A DNA stretch of 64,000 nt, taken from the NCBI RefSeq assembly GCF_018812025.1, contig NC_063044.1, forward strand, positions 40,648,243-40,712,242, written 5' to 3'. A program made the position numbers and the translations under genes. This DNA is from Megalobrama amblycephala. Lineage: Eukaryota; Chordata; Actinopteri; Cypriniformes; Xenocyprididae. Below the pieces are notes generated by a model. The model saw only the letters and a list, made by a program, of their open reading frames with translations, did no database searches and had not been told where the DNA came from. This document shows positions 1-11,595 of the stretch, one piece after another (positions within the stretch are counted from its first letter, which is position 1; each line of letters opens with the position of its first letter).

Positions 1-1012
1 TGGAATCGCTCAGGGAGGGGATTTGGGAAAAGGGAAAGCATGAGAAACAAGGCTGGCATCATTTCATATTGACTTTCTGCACTCTTGGGAACAGCACCAA
101 TCCACCACATCCTCCAAATGCACTCAGTCACAATTTAAGGTTGGTAAACCTTTTGAGATACGATTGACAGCCATTCTTCATACTTTGTAACCTTGACTCT
201 CTGGAGGCAGGAGGGAGCTGTGGGCTGCTGCCTAAGTGTCTGGCACAGGACGGATGCATTGTGGAGGCTGAAGTTCCCTAGCTTTCTGCTGCGCTCATAA
301 AGAAGCACGCAGGCACTGAGTGGGCATCCATCTGTAGAGAGATGCTGGTGATCTGGTGCATTACCCACAGAGTGGCCGGGCTTTTGTGTGTGTCTGCTGA
401 GGATCACCGGTCCGCACAGCTGCAGGGCTGGGGCTGTCAGCACTGACTGCTCATTAGAGTGGGCAGGCTGATGTGACGTGGTAAGGTTAAATGCTTGCTA
501 TTTTCTGTTGTAGGTAGCAGTCAACCACACTGAATCAAACGGGGGTAATATAAGGGGTGCACATTGATCCCTTGTAAGTTTTATGCAACACTGCAAATGG
601 CGTAGAGACTCTGGGCTCATCACATATTAAGCCGTTTCTTGTGGCACATAAATTTTCACTTTACTTAAATGTATATTTGTTTTCACAAACTAATAATAGT
701 CGAAGCTGTGTTTAAGTTAGGAAGGTTGACAGGTCTGTAATTTGTATCCGTTCTAATGAATTCCAGCTAATTAATAATGAAAGAAAGAGTTCTACTGCTA
801 AATACCTTCTGGTCTGTAAGCTAGGAAGCACAAGTTAATTTGAGTATTAAGTGCAAGTAAAATTTGCTGATGAGCAAGATCGTGTGATGGGTGTCACATG
901 ATTCTGGTCATAGTTCGTATTCCTCTTAATGAGTATAATTGCTTAAAAGCGTTAAAGAATCATCACTGGAACCAGAAGAAATAAATATTTTCAATAAATT
1001 AATACTATTTTA
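1..1012. other. No recognisable feature
   Basis: I see no coding exon, RNA gene or repeat terminus that I recognise. Open frames here are short and unsupported. The sequence changes from mixed composition (1-480) to AT-rich. Confidence 0.5.
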
Positions 1013-1025
1013 AAAAAATGTTAAA

Positions 1026-1176
1026 TGTTGGGTTATTTCAACCCATGTTTGGGTCAAATATGGACAAAACCAACCGTTGATTTAAATTTTCAAAATAATT
1101 TTTTTTTTAAATCAAATGGTTTGGTTTGTATATATATGACCCAAACATGGGTTGAAACAACCCTGCATTTTTAGTT
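1026..1176. mobile_element. Palindromic MITE, TGTTGGGTT/AACCC type
   Basis: The two halves are inverted copies. TGTTGGGTTATTTCAACCCA with GTTTGGGTCA on the left mirrors TGACCCAAAC with ATGGGTTGAAACAACCCTGC on the right, around an AT-rich centre. A related element lies at 63779-63894. No protein is encoded. It is a non-autonomous DNA element. The relative at 63779 has CACT termini, which suggests a CACTA-type parent, but that is inference. Confidence 0.7.
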
Positions 1177-1218
1177 AGGTTTTTTTTTTTTTTTTTTAGA
1201 GTGAATAGTTAGCCTTAA

Positions 1219-1926
1219 AGGATTAGTTCACTTTCAAATGAAAATTACCCCAAGCTTTACTCACCCTCAAGCCATTAATGGCAGTGAATGGGAGTCACTA
1301 GTATGAGCTGAAGAAAGTGCTTCCATCCACATCCATCCATCATAAACGTACTCCACACGGCTCTGGGGGGTTAATAAAGGCCTTTTGAAGCAAAGCGATG
1401 CGTTTGTGTAAAAAAGTATCCTTATTTAACAAGTTATGAAGTAAAATATCTAGCTTCCGCCAGACCCGCCTTCCGTATTCAACTTATGAAGAAAGTGTAA
1501 ACCTCTCGCAGTTCAAAACTCTTACGCTACGTCCTACGCCTTCCCTATTCATCTTACGGGAAAATAATCTTAACTGATGTGATGCCAGTTTACACTTTCT
1601 TCATAACATGAATAGGGACTTCATAACTTGTTAAATATGGATTTTTTTTTTTTTTTTAAACAAATGCACCACTTCACTTCAGAAGGCCTTTATTAACCCC
1701 AGAGCTGTGGAGTATGTTTCTGATGGATGGATGTGGATGGAGACACTTTCTTCAGCTCATACTTATTGATCCCACTCACTGCCATTATAAAGCTCGGATG
1801 CGTCAGGATATTTATTTAATATTTCTCAGATTGTGTTCATCAGAAAGAAGAAAGTCATATACACCTAGGATGGCTTGAGGTTGAGTAAAGCTTGGGCTAA
1901 TTTTCATTTAAAATTGAACTAATCCT
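1219..1926. mobile_element. TTAA-flanked MITE, family 1 (full length)
   Basis: A TTAA duplication flanks the element (1215-1218 and 1927-1930). The termini start AGGATTAGTTCA and are inverted over about 60 bp. Interior arms are also inverted (ACTCACCCTCAAGCCAT near the left end, ATGGCTTGAGGTTGAGTAAA near the right). The interior has no credible ORF. TTAA duplications are known for the piggyBac and Kolobok superfamilies. The AGGG(A/T)TAGTTCACC end is very common in cyprinids, and nine other copies or fragments are in this window. It was probably moved by a transposase encoded elsewhere. Confidence 0.85.
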
Positions 1927-1944
1927 TTAACTATTAAACAGCAT

Positions 1945-2199
1945 CATGTGCCCTCATTATGTTTAATCAAAATAACTTCCCCTCCTTCTTGCAGCGACAT
2001 CTCTTTTCTTTCTGATGGCATATTTACTGGTGCAAGGACAGGACAACCTGTCACTCACATGAGATCCACCAATAGCAAACCAAAACAAAATCCAGTCCCG
2101 CCCACCCCCATTTTTTCTTGTTCAAGAAGCCACTTAAATATGTCACAATCGGGAAGAAAAAAAAAAAACATCATAACTTTTGTTCCATGCAAACTTTAA
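1945..2199. mobile_element. Partial copy of CTAAAGTCA-ended element
   Basis: About 250 bp matches 56050-56746. Shared landmarks are CTTCCCCTCC, CACATGAGATC/ATGAAATCGACCAATAGCAA and a right end near CATGCAAACTTTAA. The left part of the element is missing and a TTAA MITE lies directly upstream. An apparent 83-codon frame across it is chance. Confidence 0.7.
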
Positions 2200-2304
2200 G
2201 ACTCACAGTTAGGCTGCTGGATCAACTAAAAGGTATCAACTCATTAGAATCATTCGATCGGGGAATCTGACAGCTGTTGTGCCTTATGTGTTTGATTCAC
2301 TTAA

Positions 2305-2430
2305 AGGGTTAGTTCATCCAAAACTGAAAGTTCACTCATCCTCATGCCGTTCCAAACCCGTAAGAACCCTTTCGTTCATTTTCAGAACACAAATGAAACT
2401 CTTTTAGATGAAAGCTAAAAGCTTTCTGTA
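2305..2430. mobile_element. TTAA MITE family 1, half copy
   Basis: It begins after TTAA (2301-2304) with AGGGTTAGTTCATCC and continues with ACTCATCCTCATGCCGTTCC and a CAGAACACAAAT motif, as in the copies at 46087 and 17594. No matching right terminus follows, so this is a truncated half. Confidence 0.75.
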
Positions 2431-2502
2431 AAGGACCGCTAATTTACAAAAGAGAGTTTATAAAGTTTGTATTGATTTATTTACAGAGCCAAGTGGTGCT
2501 TG

Positions 2503-2703
2503 CTGCAGAGTCAAATGACCTCCAGCTCCACCTCTCTGGAGCTCAAGGGTGGAGCCTAACCTGTTTAATGGGTGGAGAGATAGGGTTATGGGTAGGGTTA
2601 GGGTGTGGTTGGAGGATGCAGCTCCACCCATCATGCTCACAGTAGGTTGAGAGAGGGGGAGCTGGAGGTTATACTCCACCCATGGCTCTGCAGTGAGTAG
2701 CCT
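2503..2703. mobile_element. CTGCAGAG-ended inverted-repeat element
   Basis: CTGCAGAG with ACCTCCAGCTCC on the left is mirrored by GGAGCTGGAGGTT and CTCTGCAG on the right. Between them is a short TTAGGG-like run (GGGTAGGGTTAGGG near 2589). It is a short non-coding inverted-repeat element. I cannot see a target duplication and do not assign a superfamily. Confidence 0.6.
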
Positions 2704-2774
2704 CTCCACTGAGCTGCCTTGAAAGACTTTTATTTTGATACGGACTTGACATGCAACATTTGGACTGTATAAAG

Positions 2775-3698
2775 CGGGGTGGGGAACGTTGATCCTGGAG
2801 GGTCATAGAGTACCCCAGGGATGACGTGTTTTTGTAGGCCAACCTGGAAGTTAGCGGCTCACGGGTTCCCTCGATTGAAAGCCTATGCATTTTTCCCATA
2901 GATTTTTGGAAAATCGCAGAAAATAAGCTCTGTGTTCAACAAAGGGTTATGACACTTACACGTTTTGTCTATCAAGATAATCTTTACAAGTTAACACAAC
3001 ATTTATACATTTTGAAGCCTAAATAAAGTGGTCGGATATAAAAGGCTAACAGTAGGCTATAAACGGACTACAGCATACCATGGTCGCGGATCAACGTCAC
3101 CAACACCAAGCGTCCTCAAACTTTATTTAGAAAAAAACTTTATTTAAAAACATGCTCTCTGATTATGATCTGCGCTGTTATGAATACTTATCCACTTTTT
3201 CATGAGAAATGCTGTCCAAATGTCCCGTTTTTAATGATGACGTCTAAAGTCCCCACCAAAGGAAGTAGCCCTTTTAGCAACTTGTTAGCAACCGCCGATT
3301 TTAAGACACAGTAAAAGTTTAAAAAATCACAAGTGGGTTATAACTGGTGTGTTTTATGTCATAGATCAAAACGTGAAAGTATTTAGAGGCTTTGTTAACC
3401 ACAGACCTTATTTCAGGCGATTTAGCAAAAACCCATTCAAAAAGCCCATAGACTTTACGGCGTTTGTACCAGAAGTCCTAAAATGCTAACTCGCTTCTGG
3501 GTTTTGCCTACAAAAATGCGTCATCCCTGAGGCACTCTATTGTCCTGCAGAGTTTAGTTCCAATCCTAATTAAACACACCTGAAGCTAATCAAGGTCTTC
3601 AGGATTACTAAAGTTACAGGCAGGTGAGTGTTTTTTTCAGGGTTGGAGCTAAACTCTGCAGGACAATAGCCCTCCAGGATCAACGTTCCCCACCCCTG
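2775..3698. mobile_element. hAT-like element, split by a nested TA-type element
   Basis: The left terminus CGGGGTGGGGAACGTTGATC and the right terminus (reverse complement CAGGGGTGGGGAACGTTGAT) are inverted copies. The flanks share GTATAAA (7 of 8 bp), as expected for the 8-bp duplication of hAT elements. The outer element is about 190 bp once the nested insertion (2808-3537) is removed. Its right part contains GTCCTGCAGAG...CTCTGCAGGAC as a second inverted pair. It is non-coding. Confidence 0.75.
2808..3537. mobile_element. Nested Tc1/mariner-type non-autonomous element
   Basis: TA lies on both sides (2806-2807, 3538-3539). The termini are GAGTACCCCAGGGATGACG and, inverted, GAGTGCCTCAGGGATGACG, followed by an inverted TTTTTGTAGG. 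Removing it rejoins the outer element into a sequence matching the outer element's own other arm. A diverged relative is at 36977-37300. No transposase ORF was seen. The TA duplication supports Tc1/mariner. Confidence 0.75.
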
Positions 3699-6285
3699 GT
3701 ATAAAACGTTCCTCGTTTCCATTCTTGTGTATGTGCGCACACACTTTTGTGAAGGACACAGCTTGCAGTCTATGACGGTTTTCTCTTCCCATTGTATTAT
3801 TGTGTATCCCTCTTGAGGGTTATAAAGTAAACGAGTTTAATGTCTATCATTTTGTAATTGTTTTATTGTGATGTTGGTTATTGTGTTAGAGTTATACAGT
3901 GTTTTCTTCTCAAGTTTTTTTTTTTTTTTTTGTAGCTCTTACGATGTTTACATGAGTGTCACGAATAAAATGCTAATGGAGGTTTAAGAAGTATTTGACC
4001 ATTATTCCAGTGGGGTTGCAACACTTTCTGTACTTCCATCGACAGCCTATGTAATTCAAATTTTGACGCTTCAAAAAGATATTGTGAAGCTAATCCATAT
4101 GAATTGAACAATTTAGTCCAAATTTTCTGAAGAGACTTTATTGCTTTTTATGATGAACAGATTTAGGCTTTTACTCACATATAAACATTGATCAGCAAAC
4201 ATAAACAGAACTCTCAGTTCTGTTAACGGCTCATAGACTATTCACATGGTGGTGCTTCTCACAGGTTCTATCACAAATCCTGCACAATTGATTAAAGATG
4301 TATTTTACAATCAAATGATAAAAGGTGGCATTTTAAGGTATGCACATATTACACAGCAACTATTCAGCCTGAATCCGAATTGCACTGATTGGAAATCCCA
4401 TTGAGCAAAACAAAATGGCAAAATCTGACTGATTAAACGTGAAGCCAGTGTGGTGGGAAGAAGATGCACATAGACACTCTGCAAATTGCCCATTCACCTA
4501 AAATCAGTCTACGAAGCATGAATGTGGGATTTTATTATATTTGCAATGAGCTGTCTAAACTAAGGCTAAATATTTTAAGTAGCTGTCAATATTATAGAGA
4601 GCGGACTCTAATGTCCGTAAATGGGTTTTGTGGAGAGTAAAAGACAGACTGTGAGGTGAGTTATTGGTTGTGATTTATTCAAATCCTCCATTTATTTGCT
4701 AAGCCTATTAGATGGCGAGGAGAAAGAGAAGGCTAGTTATAATTCAGAAGAGGAAATGTTTAGTGGCAGTTGATATAATGGAGCATCTGCCACCCCTGAA
4801 CATGGCAGATCCATCTTAACATCTGGACTACAGGACAGATGCCTGCAGCTGTCCTCCTATTGGTTGGGAAATGTCAGAAAGATGAGATACTATTAGGTAC
4901 AGGTTTATTCAAATGCGTGATTTAAGTGCCGTATAGTAGCAATGAAAGGCCATTTGTTTAAGTGACTCAACATTTTTCTTTCACAGCAGATGTGGATGAC
5001 TGCCGTTAGTGGTGTGAAGTACTCATTGATTACAGATTTTCATGCCATATGGGCCCTCCATGATGTTTCTTTGTAGGGCAACTGCTATTATTTCCATACG
5101 TCGCCAGTGGAAAATGCATGGGACTTTCAATTTGAAAGCGAAATGGAATTGTTATTCCATTTAATTTTTAATTCTCTGCTATTATTGTCAAAATTGCATT
5201 ATGGAAATCCATGTTTAAAGGATTACTGTGTTTAAAATATGCGAATTACATTCCATGAATGAATGGTGAATCTAATGGCTGAATGGACTAAGTCTGTTTA
5301 TGTGAGTCTCATATATGTGCTTATTCCATAAAGACACTGCAGCGCACTTCCCGCGCTATCTCACTCTGCCTAAGAACGTGAAAAAAAAGGTGGATTGTCT
5401 TTGATAAGTGTTTTGTCTTGCTCCTCCCTCTAGATTTAAATGTCTCATGAATAATGCATCAGTATGACAGCCTGCATAAATGTTAAGCGGTAATGTAAGT
5501 TGGTGAATATGTAACGTTCCCTGTGAGTTTCAGTCGTGCAGCATTCCTCGACATCAGCAGAATTGTGAAAGCGCAGCAAGAGCGATGTAACAGCATAAAA
5601 AAAAAAAAATTCAAGGCTTTTACTAACAAGTACACACAGCACGAGCCAGTAGAAAATAATAACATTGGGTTATCATGACTGCAGAGCCTTGAACTTTAAG
5701 AGTTTTAACTTAAGAATTGCATTTGATTCTAACAATAGGAAAGAAATCGTAGCATCTTTTGAGGTGTGTGATGTACCATTACTTACATAAACATGCTGAG
5801 TTCAATGTCTGAGGTAACAGCAGTTCATTACGTAGGAGTTTCATTTGCATAGATCTGAATATGCAGTGACACTGGACGAGATTGGCACAGACTGTGCTTC
5901 TTTTGAGAGAGTTAAGTACACATCTCTTTGGTAAATTGGTGAAGCTTATACTTGCAGTTATATTTTGTGTTTCACTCTTTAATAAAATGAATAAGTAAAC
6001 TTATGTAGAAATAAACACAGTTTCTAGAAACCGGTTACTGGAAAGCATAGTTGGTTGAGCTTCAAGACTTTCAAGAAATAGCATCTCTTCTGCGAGAACT
6101 TTTCTTCCCATTCTCAATCAAACACACTTTCTATAAATAAATTCTATTAAAAAACTCTGCTATATCTTTCCCTTTTCTGCACTTTTACTTCTGCTCTAGC
6201 TTCTGCACTACTCTTGAATTTTGGCATTGTGGGACTACAAGAGTTGCTGGCTCTTGTATGATAAATTGCATGTGATGTTTCTCAT
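3699..6285. other. No recognisable gene or repeat
   Basis: There is a poly-T run near 3915-3931 and a poly-A run near 5597. Open frames (for example on the minus strand at 4311-4493 and 5445-5665) are short, lack recognisable motifs and are probably chance. The stretch 4600-5200 is not obviously repetitive. Confidence 0.45.
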
Positions 6286-6340
6286 TTGTAAGTCGTTTTG
6301 GATAAAAGCATCTGCTAAATGACTAAATGTAAATGTAATG
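6286..6340 (+). mobile_element. L2-clade LINE/SINE 3' tail
   Basis: AAGTCGTTTTGGATAAAAGC followed by TCTGCTAAATGACTAAATGT and short TGTAA-type repeats is the conserved 3' tail I know from teleost L2-type LINEs and the SINEs they mobilise. About 100 bp upstream may belong to the same element. No reverse transcriptase ORF is present. Confidence 0.65.
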
Positions 6341-6680
6341 AGTTTAAATCTCTACCCTAAAATGTATGAGTATTATTGCAATAGTGGTGCTTGCCCTAGC
6401 AAGCATATTTGTTTATCTTACACTGACTATACACATAAGACACAAGACATGAAATAAGATAACATCATTCTGTTTTATTCATTTGGATGAACCCAACTCA
6501 TCATGACATACTCACACTGCAAAGGCACCACTGAAGCTGAAATGTACCATGAAAAATTGTATTTACATTTAATGCTGCACAGATGTGGCATAAATAATAA
6601 TGAATAATAAATAAATAAAAAATAATGTTATTAAATTAATATTCAAAATATTAATAAATATTAATAAATTATTGTTATTA

Positions 6681-7909
6681 GGGGTCAAGCCCTAATAATA
6701 ACATAAACATGAGTGAACCAATAGTTCAAAGGTTCACTCATGTTTATGCTCATAACTTTTGACACATATAAGTCCTAGAAACAATATTCCTTTTTTCTTG
6801 TGCTGATTCGAATGCATCCTGTGACATCATTTCCATTGTGAAAATCTTTCCGCCGTTTAGATTTTTCTGAAAAATCTACTTTTTCAAACTCCTCCTAGAG
6901 CATTTGTCCAATTTGCACGAAATACTCACACTCCAAGTCATACGATTTTTGATCGACCAATTCGTTCTCATATAGCGCATCAACGAATTTGACGGCGAGC
7001 GCGCAAAAATGGATTTGACGTTGTATCTTCACAATGATTTGGTGTATTGACTAGGTATATGTCATTACAGGCATGACTTGGACATGCACAGTATCGTCAC
7101 AGCGCCACCTACTGGTGCCAAGATGGCTATTTTTGCTAATATCTTTTGAATGCCTTCTCCTAAAATCATGAGGATGGTCTCCTTAAATTCCTTGAGGCAT
7201 GCCAAGTTGAACGATATCCAATTTTCTTTGGTCGGCCATTTTGAATTTTGTCATAAAATGCTGTTTTACGAATACATGAACATGTCATTACGAAACTTGG
7301 TATGATTCATCAAGGTCATGTTCTGAGAGGACCTGTAAAGTTTTAGGTCAGCGCCCCTCTAGTGGTCAAGAGATATAATGAAATTTATACAAATGCTTAT
7401 ATGAAAAATTAACATTATTGTAATTTAACTTACATCATTAGATTTATTGGCTTATGCCGAGTGCTACGGTACCAAAGTTACCATATTCTACCATACTCCC
7501 TGTCTGCCATATTGAATTTTATTCAAAACCTATTTTTTCCAACTACTACAAAATTTGTCTGATTTGTACGAAATTTGGTATGGAGCATCTACAGACACTC
7601 ATGACAAAAAGTTATTAAAAGATTTTGATAGACCCAATCGTTGTTTTATACTGCGTCAACAAATTTGACTGCGAAGACGCCAAAATGGATATGCAGCTGT
7701 ATCTTTGCAAAAGTTTTGTGTATTGACACGAAACTTGGTACATGTCATCACAGGCATGACTTGAGGGTGCATGCAGAGTTTCATCATAGGGCCACCTACT
7801 GCTCAGAAGTTATATGTTATAAGCGCTTTAACTGATGTAATTTAAACAGCTTTATCCTAATCTCCTGATCACAGATGTCCACAAATATTTCCTTGTTTGG
7901 CTTGACCCC
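6681..7909. mobile_element. GGGGTCAAGCC-ended dispersed repeat, 1.2 kb
   Basis: The 11-bp ends GGGGTCAAGCC (6681-6691) and GGCTTGACCCC (7899-7909) are inverted and sit in TTA/ATT-rich DNA, with GCTGCTTGCAGCTATATTTA just outside the right end. The interior has two related units about 670 bp apart (6955-7125 and 7625-7805), sharing CAAATTTGAC, AAAATGGAT, a GTATCTT motif, GGCATGACTTG and GCCACCTACTG. A perfect 18-bp hairpin is at 6702-6748. Open frames at 7641-7835 and nearby are chance. The superfamily is not assigned. Confidence 0.6.
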
Positions 7910-7982
7910 ATAATTGCTGCTTGCAGCTATATTTATTATTATTATTACTACTACTATCAACATCATCCTTAATACAAATAAG

Positions 7983-8335
7983 GGACCGTTTACACAACAC
8001 TGTTTTGGCCATTCATTTACCCCATACAGCAACATAGTGTCGGTCCAGATACGGCCCACATCTGGTACATGTGGATTCCATGTGTACCAGGTGTGGGCCG
8101 GATCTGGGCCAACACTACTATATGTTGCTGTCTGGGACACAAATCAGCATTTTAGGGGCTTTCAAAGTGGTTTCAAAGTGCATGTTTTTGAAAACGATAC
8201 CATTATTGTCTCCATGTAAACTACAAAAATGCAAATTTGACAAACATGTTTTGACAATATTGTCATCTATATGCAAGAAACCCAAAAGAAAATCTTTTCA
8301 GTTTTTAGTACATCATTGTCGTGTAAACATATCCT
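7983..8335. mobile_element. GTTTACACGACA-type element, copy 1
   Basis: The left end is GGGACCGTTTACACAACAC. The right end, inverted, is GGATATGTTTACACGACAAT. The interior (TTTTGAAAACGATACC, GACAATATTGTCATCT, CAGTTTTTAGTACATC) matches copy 2 at 57257-58478. This copy is split by a 116-bp palindrome at 8021-8136. Confidence 0.7.
8021..8136. mobile_element. Nested 116-bp palindromic MITE
   Basis: This is a near-perfect hairpin. ACAGCAACATA, CCAGATACGGCCCACATCTG and GTACATGTGG are mirrored by CCATGTGTAC, CAGGTGTGGGCCGGATCTGG and TATGTTGCTG around a three-base centre. Copy 2 of the host element is uninterrupted at this point, which marks this as an insertion. It is non-coding. Confidence 0.8.
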
Positions 8336-8408
8336 ATTACAATTATAACATTATAAATTCCAGAGTTATAAATTCTGACAACATTAATTGTTGCAAGTAT
8401 AAATTAGT

Positions 8409-8462
8409 ACTGTTATTATTATTATTATTAATATTATTAACAATAATTATATTATAATAATA
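8409..8462. repeat. (ATT)n / AT-rich microsatellite
   Basis: TTATTATTATTATTA tracts grade into mixed AT sequence. It is simple-sequence DNA. Confidence 0.85.
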
Positions 8463-8469
8463 ATTTTTA

Positions 8470-10216
8470 TTCTAAATATGAGAATTATTGCAATATAACT
8501 TTAATAGATAACATGAAACAATGGACAGTATATAGGTTAATGTTCAGCAAAGTAGCAGCCCTAAAAAAATAACAAAGTTAAAAAAAAAGTTTTTTGTTTG
8601 TTTGTTACAAACTCAAAATGTGCATGCATTTTTGAAATGAGACAACCCTAAAGGAATAAATTAATCATTCTAACACCACTGCACCAGTGAGTTGGACATT
8701 TGCGAGCTCAGAAACATTTTCTGATTTTGTTTAGCTGCTGCATTTGTCCAGGAGGCCGAGGCATCTGGTTGAGTCATAGAGCTCTACATTCGAAGTTCCA
8801 GTACATCTCCAATTCCGGCTCTGATGTAGACAAGGCACTGATATGTATACACACACACACGCACACAGTCTATAGACTCAGGCAACATGCACCGTGACCC
8901 CACAATGGCAGCTTGCGTCCCGACTGCTGGGATAAACACACCACCTACTCTAAAAGCTTTACAAAAGAGCAGCATCTTCTCTGCCAGCAGTGACATGCCT
9001 CTTTTCTCCCCAGACTCCGGAATAGAGGGCCCTTATTTGGAGACAGAGTGCGATGTCTGATGTGTGTACTTTCAGGTTACTCTAGCCATTCGCAGCCCAA
9101 GTCGGGAGTTATGTCCCAAAGGGCCACCCTACTCCACGGCTGTAAATAGTGCTTGCCTCAGATTGATACACTTACAAGGAACAAGCGCACAGGGTTATTT
9201 GGGCAGTGGACACATGGCATGCATAATTAAAATTGGCTAAGTGCCTGTGCACAGGGCTCGGGTCATTTCTGCCAGCTTGTTCCTTGTCCATCAGCTAAAG
9301 ATGAAATTTCCTGCTTCCCTTTATATCTACAAGTATTGGCTCACAAATATAGCTTGTGCTTGTTTTACCCATTCAGTTCGATCTATATTCAGAGCCAGAT
9401 GAAAGGGCGGAAGCTTTTTTTTTTCTTTTTCCAATCATCTCCCTGATTGTGTACGAGTCTCCAGTCTCTGCATTGTCACTTTTGTGTCCAATGACGCCCA
9501 TGGGAATGATTTGACGACTGGCTACTCTTAGCTGAATGGCTTATCAGGGTGTGATAGCATTTTCTGGAATCACTCTCGCTGTCTGGTCAGCAGTCGGTGG
9601 CATTATGCTCCGTACAATGGCGCATTAGAGGGCTTGAGAAGACAGGAAGCACTCTGAAAGAAGGGGCTGGATTCTGTTCGGGGTATACGTGAGGCTCAAA
9701 TGCATTTGAATGCAATGCATGCATGGGAATGAGGCATTCATTTGCCAGGCTGGCAGCAGGCCTGCTAAACCACGGGCGCCTTTGACTTCATGCCAGAGCA
9801 CTCGCTTATGCAGTCAACAATCCTTTCACCTCTGCGCTGGCACGCTGCTGCTATGCATCTACCTGCGGAGGAGAGAAGCGGATCTATTGCTGCTCCACGT
9901 GGCATGCAGTAATTTACTATCGCTGCTGTCCTAGGACAAATTTATGAGTCAGTATTGATAATATAAACATTCAATGGAATATGGCCTCCTCTATATCATG
10001 GCCATATTGTAACGACCTGATTTCATTGTTCATTAAACATCCTCCATGCTGTTGTGCTGTTCAATTAGGCCTAAGGAATCCAGCTGGAATGGGCTGAGTG
10101 TGTGAGAACAAACACACACATGCTTGGGTGCCTATGTGTGTATCACTTTAGGAGAGCATTTGTATAAAACATTCATGTTCACTTTCCTGTTTTTTTAATG
10201 TCCACATGGGCTGTTA
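8470..10216. other. Repeat-free stretch, possible conserved noncoding DNA
   Basis: Apart from a short (AC)n at 8849-8868, I see no transposon end here. From about 8700 to 9950 the composition is more balanced than in the surrounding DNA and the sequence looks unique. Open frames (8700-8897, 8784-8996 minus, 9710-9934) have no recognisable domain or splice context. Conservation cannot be judged without alignment. Confidence 0.4.
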
Positions 10217-10500
10217 GGCTGGCCACACACTTGAAGATTTTAAGCCCCGATTTGCACCCCCAAACGATCTGGGGATTTGAAGCTTGTCTCAAACAATTTT
10301 TTGTCGAAAATATCCTCTATTGTGTGGTGTCATTACATTTATTTAACTGCTCCCGACTGAGGCGGAGCATCCCTGATCTCAAAAACATAATAAACATGAC
10401 TCTTGATTGGGCTGCCTCTGACGTGATACCTGCGATAGCCAATGAGAGTGAGGAAGCGTGTTTTCTCAGTGTGTTCCGCATCGTCGACTGAAGTTGGTCC

Positions 10501-11595
10501 TTGTCAGCTTTTTTTCGGCCGATTCGACATGTTGAATCGCCGTTGGAGCTCGTCGGGCCATCTGATCGTTATGATTGGCTGTTCAGCTACTGCCACCTGC
10601 TGGTACAGAAAGGCATTTCTTCTTATGCAGGCGCAGAACGGACATGCTACTTGGCTGGGTGTCGAGCGTCGGTTTGGTGTGTCAGGGCAACTTTGGACCC
10701 AGACGCTGCCAACATGAGCCAACCCCGCAGTCTGCTTTCGTCGCCACTAGTTCGTCGGCGTCGGCATCGGCATCGACATGTTGAATCGCCGTTGGAGCTC
10801 GTCGGGCTCGTCGGGCCACTAGTTCGTCGGCATCGGCATCGACATGTTGAATCGCCGTTGGAGCTCGTCGGGCCATCTGATCATTATGATTGGCTGTTCA
10901 GCTACTGCCACCTGCTGGTACAGAAAAGCATTTCTTCTTATGCAGGTGCAGAACGGACGTGCTACTTGGCCGCTGGGTGTCGAGCGTCGGTTTGGTGTGT
11001 CAGGGCAACTTTGGACCCAGACGCTGCCAACATGAGCCAACCCCGCAGTCTGCTTTCGTCGCCACTAGTTCGTCGGCGTCGGCATCGACATGTTGAATCG
11101 CCGTTGGAGCTCGTCGGGCCATCTGATTGTTCTGATTGGCTGTTCAGCTACTGCCACCTGCTGGTACAGAAAAGCATTTCTTCTTATGCAGGTGCAGAAC
11201 GGACGTGCTACTTGGCCGCTGGGTGTCGAGCGTCGGTTTGGTGTGTCAGGGCAACTTTGGACCCAGACGCTGCCGACATGTGCCAACCCCGCAGTCTGCT
11301 TTCGTCGCCACTAGTTCGTCGGCGTCGGCATCGACATGTTGAATCGCCGTTGGAGCTCGTCGGGCCATCTGATTGTTCTGATTGGCTGTTCAGCTACTGC
11401 CACCTGCTGGTACAGAAAAGCATTTCTTCTTATGCAGGTGCAGAACGGACGTGCTACTTGGCCGCTGGGTGTCGAGCGTCGGTTTGGTGTGTCAGGGCAA
11501 CTTTGGACCCAGACGCTGCCGACATGTGCCAACCCCGCAGTCTGCTTTCGTCGCCACTAGTTCGTCGGCATCGGCTTGGTGTGATCCTGCCTTAA
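10501..11595 (+). other. 364-codon open frame across the minisatellite
   Basis: The frame repeats an 82-residue unit including VESPLELVGPSD, YDWLFSYCHLLVQK and ERTCYLAAGCRAS, with four cysteines per full unit. It does not start with ATG; the first in-frame Met is within the first unit (NMSQPRS, about 10714). I recognise no domain. Minus-strand frames of about 73 codons also recur in each unit. It is probably a by-product of a repeat length divisible by three. A coding role is possible but unsupported. Confidence 0.3.
10529..11576. repeat. 246-bp minisatellite, 4 copies plus one deleted copy
   Basis: Units begin at ATGTTGAATCGCCGTTGGAG: 10529 (249 bp), 10778 (66 bp, internally deleted), 10844 (246 bp), 11090 (246 bp) and 11336 (about 240 bp). 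The last two full units are nearly identical and the first is the most diverged. All unit lengths are multiples of three, so one plus-strand frame stays open throughout. The array is clearly GC-richer than its surroundings and lies inside a DNA transposon. Confidence 0.95.

Noticed and set aside
10501..11595. CRISPR-like or other spaced-repeat array
   Set aside because: Units are long, contiguous and near-identical throughout, with no variable spacers, in eukaryotic DNA. It is a minisatellite.
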